Part shown: positions 1-8,089 of the stretch, piece after piece | How positions within the stretch are numbered: position 1 is the stretch's first letter | How the letters are laid out: each line of letters starts with the position of its first letter | NCBI RefSeq assembly: GCF_007558825.1 | Contig: NZ_VLTK01000004.1 | Span: forward strand, 325,460 to 389,459 | Direction of reading: 5' to 3' | Length of the DNA: 64,000 nucleotides | Origin: Brevibacterium aurantiacum | Lineage (GTDB): Bacteria; Actinomycetota; Actinomycetes; Actinomycetales; Brevibacteriaceae | The notes under the pieces: model-generated | Databases searched by the model: none | What the model saw: the letters and a program-made list of their open reading frames with translations, nothing else | Told to the model about the DNA's origin: nothing | Translations under genes and position numbers: made by a program

Positions 1-238
1 GGACATCAACCCCATCAAGAGTGTCGAGTGCAGCCGATACCTCGTCGGCGTGTGCGACATCGCGGGTATCGGCGCTGACGTCGATCATCACCGTATGCGG
101 GGTGGATTCGACGACGTCGAGCGCGGTGATCGCGGCGCCGGTGGCTGCAGCGGCGGCTACGAGGTCGGACGTCGATGTCCGACCGACCGCAGTCTCCACG
201 CGAAGAGTGATTGAGTATCCGGGGCTTGGAACAGCCAT
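1..238 (-). CDS. NAD-dependent malic enzyme, N-terminal ACT part (partial, cut by window edge)
   Basis: Reading the minus strand from ATG at 238 gives a protein starting MAVPSPGYSITLRVETA and continuing through about 79 residues to the window edge. This looks like the N-terminal ACT-type regulatory domain that precedes the catalytic part of actinobacterial malic enzymes (malate to pyruvate plus CO2); the catalytic domain lies outside the window. A good ribosome site (AGAGAGGAT) sits 7 bases upstream of the ATG. The gene is divergent from the IclR-family regulator at 465 and the two share a control region with two operator-like boxes, suggesting joint control with purine/glyoxylate catabolism. 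Identification rests on the N-terminal domain only. Confidence 0.75.
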   Translation of the reverse strand, partial: MAVPSPGYSITLRVETAVGRTSTSDLVAAAAATGAAITALDVVESTPHTVMIDVSADTRDVAHADEVSAALDTLDGVDV

Positions 239-264
239 GGGAGTTATCCTCTCTGATAAGTCTT

Positions 265-300
265 TTCCGTAGTACGGATAATATCTTCTGTATAGTGGAA
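265..300. promoter_or_regulatory. Tandem operator-like boxes between malic enzyme and iclR-type gene
   Basis: Two 15-bp boxes, TTCCGTAGTACGGAT (265-279) and TTCTGTATAGTGGAA (286-300), start exactly 21 bp apart. The first contains a perfect inverted repeat TCCGTA-G-TACGGA. The same box type, with the same 21-bp phasing, recurs in three other control regions of this purine island (6118-6249, 14574-14807, 24260-24295). IclR-family regulators often bind such sites as paired dimers; assignment to the regulator at 465 is inference. A further weaker match, TTCCATTTCGGGA, lies at 335-347. Confidence 0.65.
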
Positions 301-464
301 AATCTAGCCAGAACTGCCTCCAACGGAAACTTTCTTCCATTTCGGGACTAGACTGAGGGGCAGTTTCGCGCAGCGATGCTGGTTTTCATGTCGTCGGCAC
401 TCATCGTCGAACTGCCACACAAGTCAATGAACACGAATCCAATGGACGAGGAAGAGGAACTGGG

Positions 465-1250
465 ATGACCAGCAATGATACGAAGGCCCCTGCGATCCGC
501 CAGACGAAGGGCGGCGTCCAGTCCGTCGAGCGCGCCTTCGGGTTGCTCGAGTGCATCGCGAACTCCTCCGGCTCTGCCACGCTGAGTCATATAGCCGCCG
601 AGGTGAGCCTTCCCCTCCCGACGATTCACCGCCTGCTCAACACTTTGGTCAACCTCGGCGTGGTGCGTCAGCTGCCCAACCGCGGCTATGCGCTGGGGCC
701 GGGACTGATCCGTCTGGGCAACCTCGCCGGCGCCCAGCTGGGCGCCATCGCCCGCCCCTACCTGCGCACCCTTGTAGACGAACTCGGCGAGTCCGCGAAC
801 GTTGCAACCATCGACGGAGACATGGTCGTCTACGTCGATCAGGTGGCCTCGCAGCACCAGATGCGGATGTTCACCGAGGTGGGCCGCCGTGCCCATATGC
901 ACGACACCGGAGTGGGCAAGGCGATGCTCGCCGGGCTCGATCCCGAGCAGGTGCGTCACATCGTGACGACTGCCGGGATGCCCACACCCACCCAGTACAG
1001 CATCGGCACCGTGGCGGATCTCGAGGCCGAGCTCGTGCGCATCCGCGACCGCGGGTACTCGATCGACGAGCAGGAACAAGAGCTGGGTGTGCGCTGCTTC
1101 GCGATGTCGATCCCCGATGCCCCCGCTCCCCTGGCCATCTCCGTGTCCGGGCCCATCAGCCGCGTCGACCAGGCCTTCTCAGATCGCGCCATCCCGCTGC
1201 TGCGATCGGCCGCCGAGGCGATCTCAGCCGACATGCGCGGCGGCTCCTAG
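465..1250 (+). CDS. IclR-family transcriptional regulator (AllR-like candidate)
   Basis: A 261-residue protein of normal IclR-family length. Residues about 20-80 form the winged helix-turn-helix (SVERAFGLLECI, then LPLPTIHRLLNTLVNLGVV), and about 90-255 the ligand-binding domain (YVDQVASQHQMRMFTEVGRR, GVGKAMLAG, VRCFAMSIPD). The start ATG follows a GAGGAACTGGG ribosome site. It is divergent from the malic enzyme and next to aceE, uricase and the allantoin genes, so it most likely senses an intermediate such as allantoin or glyoxylate, as AllR does in enterobacteria and Streptomyces. Paired boxes in its own control region suggest autoregulation. The inducer cannot be read from sequence. Confidence 0.85.
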   Translation: MTSNDTKAPAIRQTKGGVQSVERAFGLLECIANSSGSATLSHIAAEVSLPLPTIHRLLNTLVNLGVVRQLPNRGYALGPGLIRLGNLAGAQLGAIARPYLRTLVDELGESANVATIDGDMVVYVDQVASQHQMRMFTEVGRRAHMHDTGVGKAMLAGLDPEQVRHIVTTAGMPTPTQYSIGTVADLEAELVRIRDRGYSIDEQEQELGVRCFAMSIPDAPAPLAISVSGPISRVDQAFSDRAIPLLRSAAEAISADMRGGS

Positions 1251-1280
1251 GCACAGCACTCCCGCCCTGTACACCGAATA

Positions 1281-1336
1281 ACGGGTGGCGTGTCGAGAAA
1301 CGTCTGTGCAATCACGTTTCTCGACACGCCACCCGT
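1281..1336. terminator. Bidirectional terminator hairpin between iclR-type gene and aceE
   Basis: A perfect 23-bp inverted repeat (ACGGGTGGCGTGTCGAGAAA followed by CGT, 1281-1303, and its complement at 1314-1336) encloses a 10-base loop. On the plus strand it is followed by TTTT. It separates two convergent genes and probably stops both transcripts. The stem is unusually long and perfect for an ordinary terminator. Confidence 0.85.
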
Positions 1337-1365
1337 TTTTCGCGGTGCCGCTCAGGCTGCGGGGG

Positions 1366-4119
1366 TCAGGAATCGCCTCCGGCGGTGCCTGAGGTTCCTG
1401 CGTTGACATCGTTCAGGCGATACTTCTTCGCCGCCTCAACCGGCACCGAGCGAGCGATCTCGCCGCGGTCGGCCAGCAGCTGCAAGGTCCGGACGACCAT
1501 CGAGTGCGCATCGATCTTGAAATGGCGCCGGGCGGCGGCACGCGTGTCTGAGAACCCGAAGCCGTCGGCACCAAGGGTCGCGAAGTCCTGGCTGAGGAAC
1601 GGACGGATGAGGTCAGGCTGCGTGGAGTCGAAGTCGCTGGTGGCGACGATCGGCCCTGCCTCGGCGCCCAGGCGCTCGCGCACATAGGGCGTACGCGGCT
1701 CGGCTTCGAAGTTCTCGAGCTTCTCGGCCTCGCACTTCAGCGCATCGCGGCGCAGCTCGGCCCATGAGGTCACCGACCAGACGGCCGCATCCACGCCCCA
1801 TTCCTGAGCCAGCAGACCACGGGCCTCGAGTGCCCACGGGACTGCGACTCCCGACGCGAGGAGCTGAGCCTGCGGACGATCGGCGGCCCCCGCCTCGGCG
1901 CCGGTGCCGGCATCTGCCACTCGGTGGATGCCGCGCAGGATCCCATCGACGTCGACATCCTCGGGTTCGGCCGGCTGCAGCATCGGCTCGTTGTACACGG
2001 TCAGGTAGTACATGACATTGCGGGCATCATCGCCGAGGTCGTGCTCGCCGTACATGCGGTGCAGACCATCACGCATGATGTGGCCGATCTCGTACCCGTA
2101 GGCCGGGTCATAGATCCGCACCGCAGGGTTGGTCGCGGCCAGCACGGGTGAGTGTCCGTCGGCGTGCTGCAGGCCCTCACCGGTCAGCGTCGTTCGACCG
2201 GCTGTGGCGCCGATGATGAAGCCGCGGGTCATCTGGTCCCCGGCGGCCCAGAAGGCGTCGCCGGTGCGCTGGAACCCGAACATCGAGTAGAAGACGTAGA
2301 TCGGGATCATCGGCTCGCCGTGCGTCGAATACGAGGTGCCGGCGGCGGTGAATCCTGCGGCCGCACCGGCCTCGTTGATGCCGACGTGGAGCAGCTGACC
2401 CGAGGTCGCCTCCTTGTAGGACAGGAACAGTTCACGGTCGACTGCCAGGTAGTTCTGCCCGTTCGGGTTGTAGATCTTCGCGGTCGGGAAGAACGCATCG
2501 ATGCCGAAGGTCCGGGCCTCATCGGGGATGATGGGCACGATCCTGTTGCCGATGCCCTTCTCGCGCATGAGGTCCTTGAGCAGGCGCACGAAGGCCATCG
2601 TGGTCGCGGCCTGCTGATGACCCGAACCCTTCTTGGTCTGCGAGAAGGCCTTGTCGGACACGGCAGGCAGGGTCTTCTTGCTGTTCTCGGGCTTGCGATT
2701 GGGCAGGAATCCGCCCAACTTGGACCGCTTCTCCAGCATGTATTGGACTTCTTCAGCGTCATTGCCCGGGTGGTAGTAGGGCACCGCGTAGGGGTCTTCG
2801 TCGATGACCTTGTCGGTGATCGGGATGTCCATCCGATCGCGGAAGGCCTTGACGTCGGCGGCCGTGAACTTCTTCATCTGGTGCGTGGCATTGCGCGACT
2901 CGAAGGTCGTGCCCAAACCGTAGCCCTTGACCGTCTGGACGAGGACGACTGTCGGCTTGCCCTTCGTGTTCACGGCCTGCTCGTAGGCGGCATAGACCTT
3001 GTGATAGTCGTGACCGCCGCGCTTGAGGTTCCAGATGTCGTCGTCGCTCAGGTGCTCGACGAGGCCCTTCGTCACCGGTGAGCGGCCGAAGAAGTTGTCG
3101 CGGATGAATCCGCCTGACTCGGCCTTGAAAGTCTGGTAGTCACCGTCGAGGGTCTCGTTCATGATCCGGACCAGCTCGCCGGTGTGGTCGGCGTCGAGCA
3201 GCGAGTCCCATTCGCGGCCCCAGAGGACCTTGATGACGTTCCAGCCGGCGCCGGTGAAGACCGCTTCGAGCTCCTGCACGATCTTGCCGTTGCCGCGCAC
3301 CGGTCCGTCGAGTCGCTGCAGGTTGCAGTTGATGACGTAGGTGAGGTTGTCGAGACCCTCGTTCGCGGCCAGCTGGAGCGCGCCGCGTGATTCCGGCTCG
3401 TCCATCTCGCCGTCGCCGAGGAAGGCCCAGACGCGCTGATCGGAGGTGTCCTTGATGCCGCGGTTATGCAGGTAGCGGTTCATCTGCGCCTGGTAGATCG
3501 AGTTGATCGGACCCAGACCCATCGACACGGTCGGGAACTGCCAGAAGTCGGGCATCAGGCGCGGGTGCGGGTAGGAGCTCAACCCGTCGGGGGCCTTCGA
3601 AGCCTCCTGCCGGAAGCCGTCGAGCTGCTTGTCGCTCAGGCGGTTTTCGAGATATGCCCTGGCGTACATGCCGGGTGAGGCGTGCCCCTGGAAGAAGACC
3701 TGGTCGCCGCCGCCGGAATGGTCCTGGCCGCGGAAGAAGTTATTGAACCCGATCTCGTAGAGGGTCGCGGCACCGGCGTAGGTCGAGATGTGACCGCCGA
3801 CGGAGATCTCGGGGCGCTGGGCTCGGTGGACGAGCATCGCGGCGTTCCAGCGCAGCCATTTGCGGTACTTGCGCTCGAGGCGCTCATCGCCCGGGTAGGC
3901 AGGTTCCTGATCGGCCGGGATCGTGTTGACGTAGTCGGTGGTCGTGACCTTGGGCTGGGCCACCGAGTTCGATGCGGCACGTCGGCGCAGGGCCTCCATG
4001 ATCTCGGCCGCACGCAGAGTTCCACGCTGGTTGACGAGCCCCTCCCAGGACTCGAGCCACTCGTCGATCTCTTCGTCACCGGTTCCCCTCGGGATCGCCG
4101 AGGTTGTGTCCTGGGTCAT
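1366..4119 (-). CDS. aceE: Pyruvate dehydrogenase E1 component (homodimeric type)
   Basis: A 917-residue protein matching the full length of homodimeric AceE, which decarboxylates pyruvate with thiamine diphosphate and acetylates the E2 lipoyl group. Visible features include the N-terminal region with [19 protein letters not shown], the ThDP motif [20 protein letters not shown] and the C-terminal transketolase-like part ([19 protein letters not shown]). I chose [12 protein letters not shown] at 4119 because GAGAGGGAGA lies just upstream; a longer reading to 4149 lacks such a site. It lies 66 bp downstream of uricase on the same strand, so it may be read with the urate genes, an odd setting for a central-metabolism gene. 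Whether it is the only aceE copy cannot be told. Confidence 0.95.
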   Translation of the reverse strand: MTQDTTSAIPRGTGDEEIDEWLESWEGLVNQRGTLRAAEIMEALRRRAASNSVAQPKVTTTDYVNTIPADQEPAYPGDERLERKYRKWLRWNAAMLVHRAQRPEISVGGHISTYAGAATLYEIGFNNFFRGQDHSGGGDQVFFQGHASPGMYARAYLENRLSDKQLDGFRQEASKAPDGLSSYPHPRLMPDFWQFPTVSMGLGPINSIYQAQMNRYLHNRGIKDTSDQRVWAFLGDGEMDEPESRGALQLAANEGLDNLTYVINCNLQRLDGPVRGNGKIVQELEAVFTGAGWNVIKVLWGREWDSLLDADHTGELVRIMNETLDGDYQTFKAESGGFIRDNFFGRSPVTKGLVEHLSDDDIWNLKRGGHDYHKVYAAYEQAVNTKGKPTVVLVQTVKGYGLGTTFESRNATHQMKKFTAADVKAFRDRMDIPITDKVIDEDPYAVPYYHPGNDAEEVQYMLEKRSKLGGFLPNRKPENSKKTLPAVSDKAFSQTKKGSGHQQAATTMAFVRLLKDLMREKGIGNRIVPIIPDEARTFGIDAFFPTAKIYNPNGQNYLAVDRELFLSYKEATSGQLLHVGINEAGAAAGFTAAGTSYSTHGEPMIPIYVFYSMFGFQRTGDAFWAAGDQMTRGFIIGATAGRTTLTGEGLQHADGHSPVLAATNPAVRIYDPAYGYEIGHIMRDGLHRMYGEHDLGDDARNVMYYLTVYNEPMLQPAEPEDVDVDGILRGIHRVADAGTGAEAGAADRPQAQLLASGVAVPWALEARGLLAQEWGVDAAVWSVTSWAELRRDALKCEAEKLENFEAEPRTPYVRERLGAEAGPIVATSDFDSTQPDLIRPFLSQDFATLGADGFGFSDTRAAARRHFKIDAHSMVVRTLQLLADRGEIARSVPVEAAKKYRLNDVNAGTSGTAGGDS

Positions 4120-4145
4120 AGTTCTCCCTCTCAAACACGTCAGGC

Positions 4146-4183
4146 CCACGGGAAGGTGTTCCCGTGGACCCGACTATGGAAAT
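4146..4183 (-). promoter_or_regulatory. Hairpin and weak operator-like box ahead of aceE
   Basis: In the 66 bp between uricase and aceE a perfect 9-bp hairpin, CCACGGGAA-GGTG-TTCCCGTGG (4146-4167), is present, without a following T run on the minus strand. Just upstream on the minus strand is TTCCATAGTCGGGTC (4169-4183), which matches about 10 of 15 positions of the island's operator-like box. The hairpin could be a partial terminator or an mRNA processing or stability element between uricase and aceE. Confidence 0.4.
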
Positions 4184-4185
4184 TA

Positions 4186-5070
4186 TCAGCAGAAGCCGGC
4201 GATCTGCGCCCAGGCGTCCTTGTTCTCCTCCACCCCGTCACGGGTGAAGGTGGCCTCGATCAGCCCGTAGGGCCGATCAGCGACGATGAGCACTTCGTTC
4301 GGGTTCTCCAAGCCGAAGCGTTCGATGTCGTAGAGGAAATGGTGCTTGTTCGGGCACGAGAAACGGATCTCGTCGATCTCCGGCACAGCCTCGATGACCT
4401 TCTCACCCATCTGGTACAGGGTGTGCTGCAGGGCATGCGAGTAGTGGTCGGTGAACGAGTCGAGGATGATCTCCTTGACTTGTCTGTACACGCCTTCGAA
4501 GTCGAGATCCGTGGAGTTGTAGATCCAGCGGGTCGCGATGTCGGTGGCGAGGATGCGGTCGTCGGTCTCCGGCAGGGTCGTGTACTTGTCCTTCGGGTAG
4601 CCGACGAAGCCTGATTCGGTGGTCTTGAGCACGGTCAGCCCGTAGAAGCCGGAAATCAGGTTGGTGGTGTCGCCGTCGCGGGTGAGCACCGCGGTGCGGG
4701 TCTCCGGCGCTGACTTGTAGAAAGAGTGATTGTGATCGTTGATGCGCGACCAGCCGTACTCCTCGGCTGCCCAGCGTCCGCCGGTGACCCAGTCGAAGTT
4801 GGAGGTGAAGTGCTCGCCGAGCCCGAGGAGGAACTGCTCGGGTGAACTCACTCCGAGTTCCTTGGCCTTGGCGAAGACCGTGTTCTTCTGGGTGTCGGTG
4901 GCGACGACGTGTTCGTTGTTGCCCTCGGTGTGCGCGGTCTCGAAGTCGCCCCACAGCTGGGAGGTGACGTTGAGGTCGCGGATCTCGTGACGTTCGGAGT
5001 CACGGTAGACCCGCATCAGACGATTCTCCGCCTTGCCGTACTGATTCGTCGTCAGTTTCACCTTGCTCAT
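4186..5070 (-). CDS. Urate oxidase (uricase)
   Basis: A 294-residue cofactor-free uricase converting urate to 5-hydroxyisourate. The N-terminal lysine (YGKAENRLMRVYR), the threonine of VVATDTQKNTVFAKA and the histidine of CPNKHHFLYDIERFG correspond to the conserved uricase catalytic and substrate-binding positions. Two tandem T-fold halves fit the length. The start at 5070 opens with MSKVKLTTNQYGKAENR, typical of the family. It follows hiuH and uraD on the same strand, which catalyse the next two steps. A 187-bp gap with small hairpins precedes it, so it may be separately tuned. The C-terminus ends GFC rather than a peroxisomal signal, as expected in bacteria. Confidence 0.95.
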   Translation of the reverse strand: MSKVKLTTNQYGKAENRLMRVYRDSERHEIRDLNVTSQLWGDFETAHTEGNNEHVVATDTQKNTVFAKAKELGVSSPEQFLLGLGEHFTSNFDWVTGGRWAAEEYGWSRINDHNHSFYKSAPETRTAVLTRDGDTTNLISGFYGLTVLKTTESGFVGYPKDKYTTLPETDDRILATDIATRWIYNSTDLDFEGVYRQVKEIILDSFTDHYSHALQHTLYQMGEKVIEAVPEIDEIRFSCPNKHHFLYDIERFGLENPNEVLIVADRPYGLIEATFTRDGVEENKDAWAQIAGFC

Positions 5071-5257
5071 CTTCTTGCTCCTGTTGCCTATGCCAGCGAC
5101 CGCGCCGCACTCGTCACCGAGTCCGACATGGCCGCTGTGACCAATTGATTTGCGAGGTCACCGGGCGTCGGACCCGGCGAACTTCGGCGGTTTGTTGAGG
5201 ATCATGATCCTGCAGGGGGCCTGCTTCCCCTGATGTCTTTTGGGTGTTGCCGTCCGC
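5071..5257 (-). other. Spacer between HIU hydrolase and uricase with small palindromes
   Basis: No gene is seen. The spacer contains a perfect 14-bp palindrome, AGGATCATGATCCT (5198-5211), a short hairpin CCGGG-cgtcgga-CCCGG (about 5162-5177) and a GTGACC/GGTCAC pair flanking AATTGATTTGCGA. These could be processing or regulatory structures in the operon mRNA, or a protein site ahead of uricase. No match to the 15-bp operator-like box was found here. Confidence 0.3.
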
Positions 5258-5581
5258 TCAGCTTCCCCGGTAGGTGCTGTACGCGAACGGGCTCAGCAAC
5301 AATGGTATGTGATAGTGCGCCTCGCCTGCCTTGACCGTGAAGTCGATCGTCACCTGGGGGTGGAAGTGATCCTGTCCCTGGGCCTCGAAATAGGCACCGG
5401 TACCGAATACGATCCGATAATCACCGGTGCCGAGGTGGTCCGGTCCGAATTCCGAGACACGACCGTTGCCGTCGGTGCGGGCGTTGGCGAGTACTTCGGT
5501 GCCGGAGTAGAGCGTGACCTCGAGGTCGGCGGCAGGGGTGCCGAGCGTGGAGTCGAGAGCGTGGGCGGAGATGAAGCTCAT
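5258..5581 (-). CDS. 5-hydroxyisourate hydrolase
   Basis: A 107-residue transthyretin-like protein that hydrolyses 5-hydroxyisourate to OHCU, the step after uricase. It ends with the tetrapeptide YRGS that separates HIU hydrolases from transthyretins, and begins MSFISAHALDSTLG with the conserved early histidine. Conserved FGPDHLGTGDYRIVFGTGAYF is also visible. Its ATG overlaps the stop codon of the upstream uraD gene (ATGA), so the two are translationally coupled. Length and motifs are complete. Confidence 0.95.
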   Translation of the reverse strand: MSFISAHALDSTLGTPAADLEVTLYSGTEVLANARTDGNGRVSEFGPDHLGTGDYRIVFGTGAYFEAQGQDHFHPQVTIDFTVKAGEAHYHIPLLLSPFAYSTYRGS

Positions 5582-6072
5582 GCGAGGAGTCCTTCGAGTC
5601 TGAGTGCGGCGATCTGGATCAGCTGTTCGCCGACCTCGGCGAGTTCGTCGGTGTCGGTGTTGGCCATGCGGCGCTGAAGTTCGGCGAGGATCTCCTCGGG
5701 GCTGCGACCGGCTGCGCGGATGAGGAAGACGCGGTCGAAGCGCTCTTCGTAAGCGGCGTTGCCCGCGGCGAGACGCTCCTGGACGTCACCGTCGAGGGAA
5801 CCGAGGCCAGCCTGTTCACGGGAGGACAGAGCCGCCTCGGCGGAAGAGCCCTCAGCCCTCTCACCGATCCTGGGATGGTGGGACATGGCCTGGTTGATCT
5901 CGTCGTCGGTCAGTGGGGTCGCACTGGTGCGGGCAGCCTCGCGGGCAGCTTCCACAGTGGAGAACGGCCGCGCTGCGACGACCCCGTCGATCCACCGGTT
6001 GACATCGAGGCACGGACGCAGTCTCGCGCGGGCGTCATCGGTCGACAGCTGATTGAACTCGCCTAGGTCCAC
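5578..6072 (-). CDS. uraD: OHCU decarboxylase
   Basis: A protein of about 164 residues that decarboxylates OHCU to (S)-allantoin. The family motif HPRIGER is present (SHHPRIGERAEG), as is the helical C-terminus (EEILAELQRRMANTDTDEL). I place the start at GTG 6072 because a perfect AGGAGG lies 5 bases upstream; the longer reading to 6144 would run through the operator-like box at 6118-6132 and lacks a ribosome site. The stop overlaps the hydrolase start. First gene of a uraD-hiuH-uricase(-aceE) unit, divergent from glycerate kinase. Confidence 0.93.
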   Translation of the reverse strand: MDLGEFNQLSTDDARARLRPCLDVNRWIDGVVAARPFSTVEAAREAARTSATPLTDDEINQAMSHHPRIGERAEGSSAEAALSSREQAGLGSLDGDVQERLAAGNAAYEERFDRVFLIRAAGRSPEEILAELQRRMANTDTDELAEVGEQLIQIAALRLEGLLA

Positions 6073-6117
6073 ATTGACCTCCTGAGAAAATCGAGATGGT
6101 GAACCACTGAGAATGTG

Positions 6118-6249
6118 TTTCACATCACGGAAGACTGTTTCCATTTAACTGCTTCGAGTTTGGCCCCAGGTCCGCGCTAAGTCAAATTCCATGGTCGACG
6201 CCGGCAGCCCTTTCCAGAGGATTTGGAAAAGTTATTCCACAAAGCGGAT
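6118..6249. promoter_or_regulatory. Two pairs of operator-like boxes in the uraD/glycerate kinase divergent region
   Basis: On the uraD side TTTCACATCACGGAA (6118-6132; reverse complement TTCCGTGATGTGAAA) is followed 21 bp later by a half-site, TTCCATTTAACTGCT (6139-6153). On the kinase side TTCCACAAAGCGGAT (6235-6249) is preceded 21 bp earlier by CCAGAGGATTTGGAA (6214-6228), whose right half matches. Both pairs therefore keep the 21-bp phasing seen at 265-300. They are placed to control both divergent transcripts. Confidence 0.6.
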
Positions 6250-6329
6250 AATGAAGGCAGAGTCCCTCGCGCAGTCCGCGTTCTGGGCACTTGGCCATCG
6301 TTTTCTCGACAATGAGGTTGAATGACGTC

Positions 6330-7499
6330 ATGAGCATGGAAGCACCCACGATCGTCTGCGCGCCCGATTCCTTCAAGGGTTCGGCCGGCGCCCCCGCTGC
6401 CGCTGCGGCCCTGGCTCGCGGTGCCCGCCAGGTGTTCCCCGACTCGCAGATCACCGACCTGCCCTTCGCCGATGGCGGTGAGGGAACGCTCGATGCCCTG
6501 CTGGCCGTGTGGGGCACCCCGGCTCGCTCAAAAGAGGTCGTCGATGCCCTGGGCCGACCGACTACGGCCCTGTTCGGCATCTCCGCTGATGGGAAGACCG
6601 CGGTCATCGAGGCGGCTCAGGCCAATGGTCTCCCCCAGGTCTCCGACGTCGCCCTCGCGCCCGAGCGCGCCGATACATACGGGGTGGGCCTCATCGCCCG
6701 CCACGCCCTGGACCAGGGGGTGGAGGAGATCCTGCTGTGCATCGGCGGCTCAGCGAGCACCGATGGCGGCGTCGGCATCGCCTCGGCCTTGGGCGCGGCC
6801 TTCGCCGACTCCTCCGGTGCGCCCATCGCTCCCGGTGGCGGCGGGCTGTCCTCCTTGGCCGGCGTCGATGTCTCCGCATTGGATCCGCGTGCCCGCGAGG
6901 TCCGCTGGCGCGTCGCCGTCGACGTGGACAATCCACTCACCGGCCCTCGTGGTGCCGCCGCAGTCTTCGGTCCGCAGAAGGGCGCCGATGCGGCGTCCGT
7001 CGCCGTCCTCGACTCGGGATTGGCCCACCTCGCCGAGGTGCTCGCCGGCTCGGCTGCTCAGGCTGAGTCCTTGGCGGCGACACCGGGCTTCGGTGCCGCC
7101 GGCGGAATCCCTCTGGCCCTGACGAGCCTGCTGGGCGCCGAGGTCGTGCCCGGGTCGACGATGGTCGCCGAGGCCGTGGGCCTGACCGAGGCCCTGGCCG
7201 CCGCCGACATCGTGCTCACGGGCGAAGGATCCTTCGATTCCCAGTCTCTGGGCGGGAAGGTCGTCGCGGCCGTACGCGACTATGCCCCCGCCTCGGCGAA
7301 GATCATCGTCATCGCCGGCCGTGTCGCCCTCAGCCCAGCCGAATGCCGCGAGGCCGGCATCACTGCGGCCCTCTCGATCGCACCTGGCCCCGCCGACCTC
7401 GCCGAGCTCTCCCGCCGCGCCGAAGAACTCATCGAAGCCACCGCCGCCCACGCGTGCGCGCTCGTGGGCGCGGGCGTCGTGGGCGCGCAACGGAACTGA
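6330..7499 (+). CDS. glxK: Glycerate kinase (GlxK/GarK family)
   Basis: A protein of about 389 residues phosphorylating D-glycerate, the end of the glyoxylate to tartronate semialdehyde to glycerate route encoded further right (gcl, glxR). Family features are the N-terminal IVCAPDSFKGSAGAPAAAAAL, DLPFADGGEGTLDAL, CIGGSASTDGGVGIASALGA and LTGEGSFDSQSLGGKVV. The start is uncertain: ATG 6330 begins MSMEAPTIVCAPDSFKG, the family N-terminus, with GAGG about 12 bases upstream; ATG 6312 in the same frame is an alternative. It is divergent from uraD across a region with operator-like boxes, linking it to purine catabolism. Confidence 0.93.
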   Translation: MSMEAPTIVCAPDSFKGSAGAPAAAAALARGARQVFPDSQITDLPFADGGEGTLDALLAVWGTPARSKEVVDALGRPTTALFGISADGKTAVIEAAQANGLPQVSDVALAPERADTYGVGLIARHALDQGVEEILLCIGGSASTDGGVGIASALGAAFADSSGAPIAPGGGGLSSLAGVDVSALDPRAREVRWRVAVDVDNPLTGPRGAAAVFGPQKGADAASVAVLDSGLAHLAEVLAGSAAQAESLAATPGFGAAGGIPLALTSLLGAEVVPGSTMVAEAVGLTEALAAADIVLTGEGSFDSQSLGGKVVAAVRDYAPASAKIIVIAGRVALSPAECREAGITAALSIAPGPADLAELSRRAEELIEATAAHACALVGAGVVGAQRN

Positions 7500-7542
7500 C
7501 CACCAAGGACACCAGAAGTCACCTACGAAAGGACTCACCACC

Positions 7543-8010
7543 ATGAGCACACAGCTCGAAGTCGGACAGACCGCACCGAACTTCTCCCTGGCCGATGCCA
7601 GCGGGAAGACCTACTCGAAGGCGGACTTCGCCGGGCAGAAGGTCATCCTCTACTTCTACCCGAAGGCCGCGACGCCTGGCTGCACCACCGAGGCCTGCGA
7701 CTTCCGCGACAACCTCTCGTCTCTGGCCGCCGCCGGGTTCCAGGTGCTCGGCGTCTCCCCCGATGACGCCGAGGCGCTGCAGGCGTTCACCGACGACCAG
7801 AACCTGACCTTCCCGCTGCTCTCGGATCCGGGTGCGGAGCTGGCGAAGCAATACGGCTCGTTCGGTGAGAAGACGGTGGGCGGCAACACCTTCGAAGGCA
7901 CCCTGCGCTCAACCTTCGTCATCGCCGAAGACGGAACTCTCTCCGACGTCGAATACAACGTCGACGCCGAAGGCCACGTCGCCCGCCTCCGTGAGAAGCT
8001 CGGCGCCTGA
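7543..8010 (+). CDS. bcp: Thiol peroxidase, BCP/PrxQ-type peroxiredoxin
   Basis: A 155-residue peroxiredoxin reducing peroxides. The active site ATPGCTTEACDFRD has the peroxidatic cysteine and a second cysteine five residues later, the PrxQ arrangement. It lies 43 bp after glycerate kinase on the same strand with an AAAGGA ribosome site and may be cotranscribed. Uricase produces hydrogen peroxide, so a peroxidase in this island makes physiological sense, but the link is inference. Its transcript probably ends at the palindrome at 8028-8089. Confidence 0.95.
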   Translation: MSTQLEVGQTAPNFSLADASGKTYSKADFAGQKVILYFYPKAATPGCTTEACDFRDNLSSLAAAGFQVLGVSPDDAEALQAFTDDQNLTFPLLSDPGAELAKQYGSFGEKTVGGNTFEGTLRSTFVIAEDGTLSDVEYNVDAEGHVARLREKLGA

Positions 8011-8027
8011 ACCTCAGCATCTCCCTC

Positions 8028-8089
8028 AACCTCCCCGACGTCACTAATACCGCGCGGCGCCGCGACCCTTTAGTGACGTCGGGGAGGTT
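8028..8089. repeat. Palindromic element, copy 1 (flanks DUF559-type gene)
   Basis: A perfect 20-bp inverted repeat, AACCTCCCCGACGTCACTAA (8028-8047) with its complement at 8070-8089, encloses a GC-rich loop containing CGCGGCGCCG. The right arm runs into the TAA stop of the gene at 8089-9078. A near-identical element lies at 9182-9245 on the other side of that gene, with the same arms and a related loop. It may act as a terminator for the peroxiredoxin, but the duplication around one gene is unusual. Confidence 0.9.

Noticed and set aside
551..1687. 378-codon plus-strand frame overlapping the IclR gene and terminator
   Set aside because: Arginine/proline-rich shadow frame that runs through the 23-bp terminator palindrome into the end of aceE on the other strand; IclR in the neighbouring frame is well supported.
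2152..3081. 309-codon plus-strand open frame inside aceE
   Set aside because: It is antisense to a clearly conserved AceE region; the translation has no recognisable motif and reflects high-GC codon-position bias.
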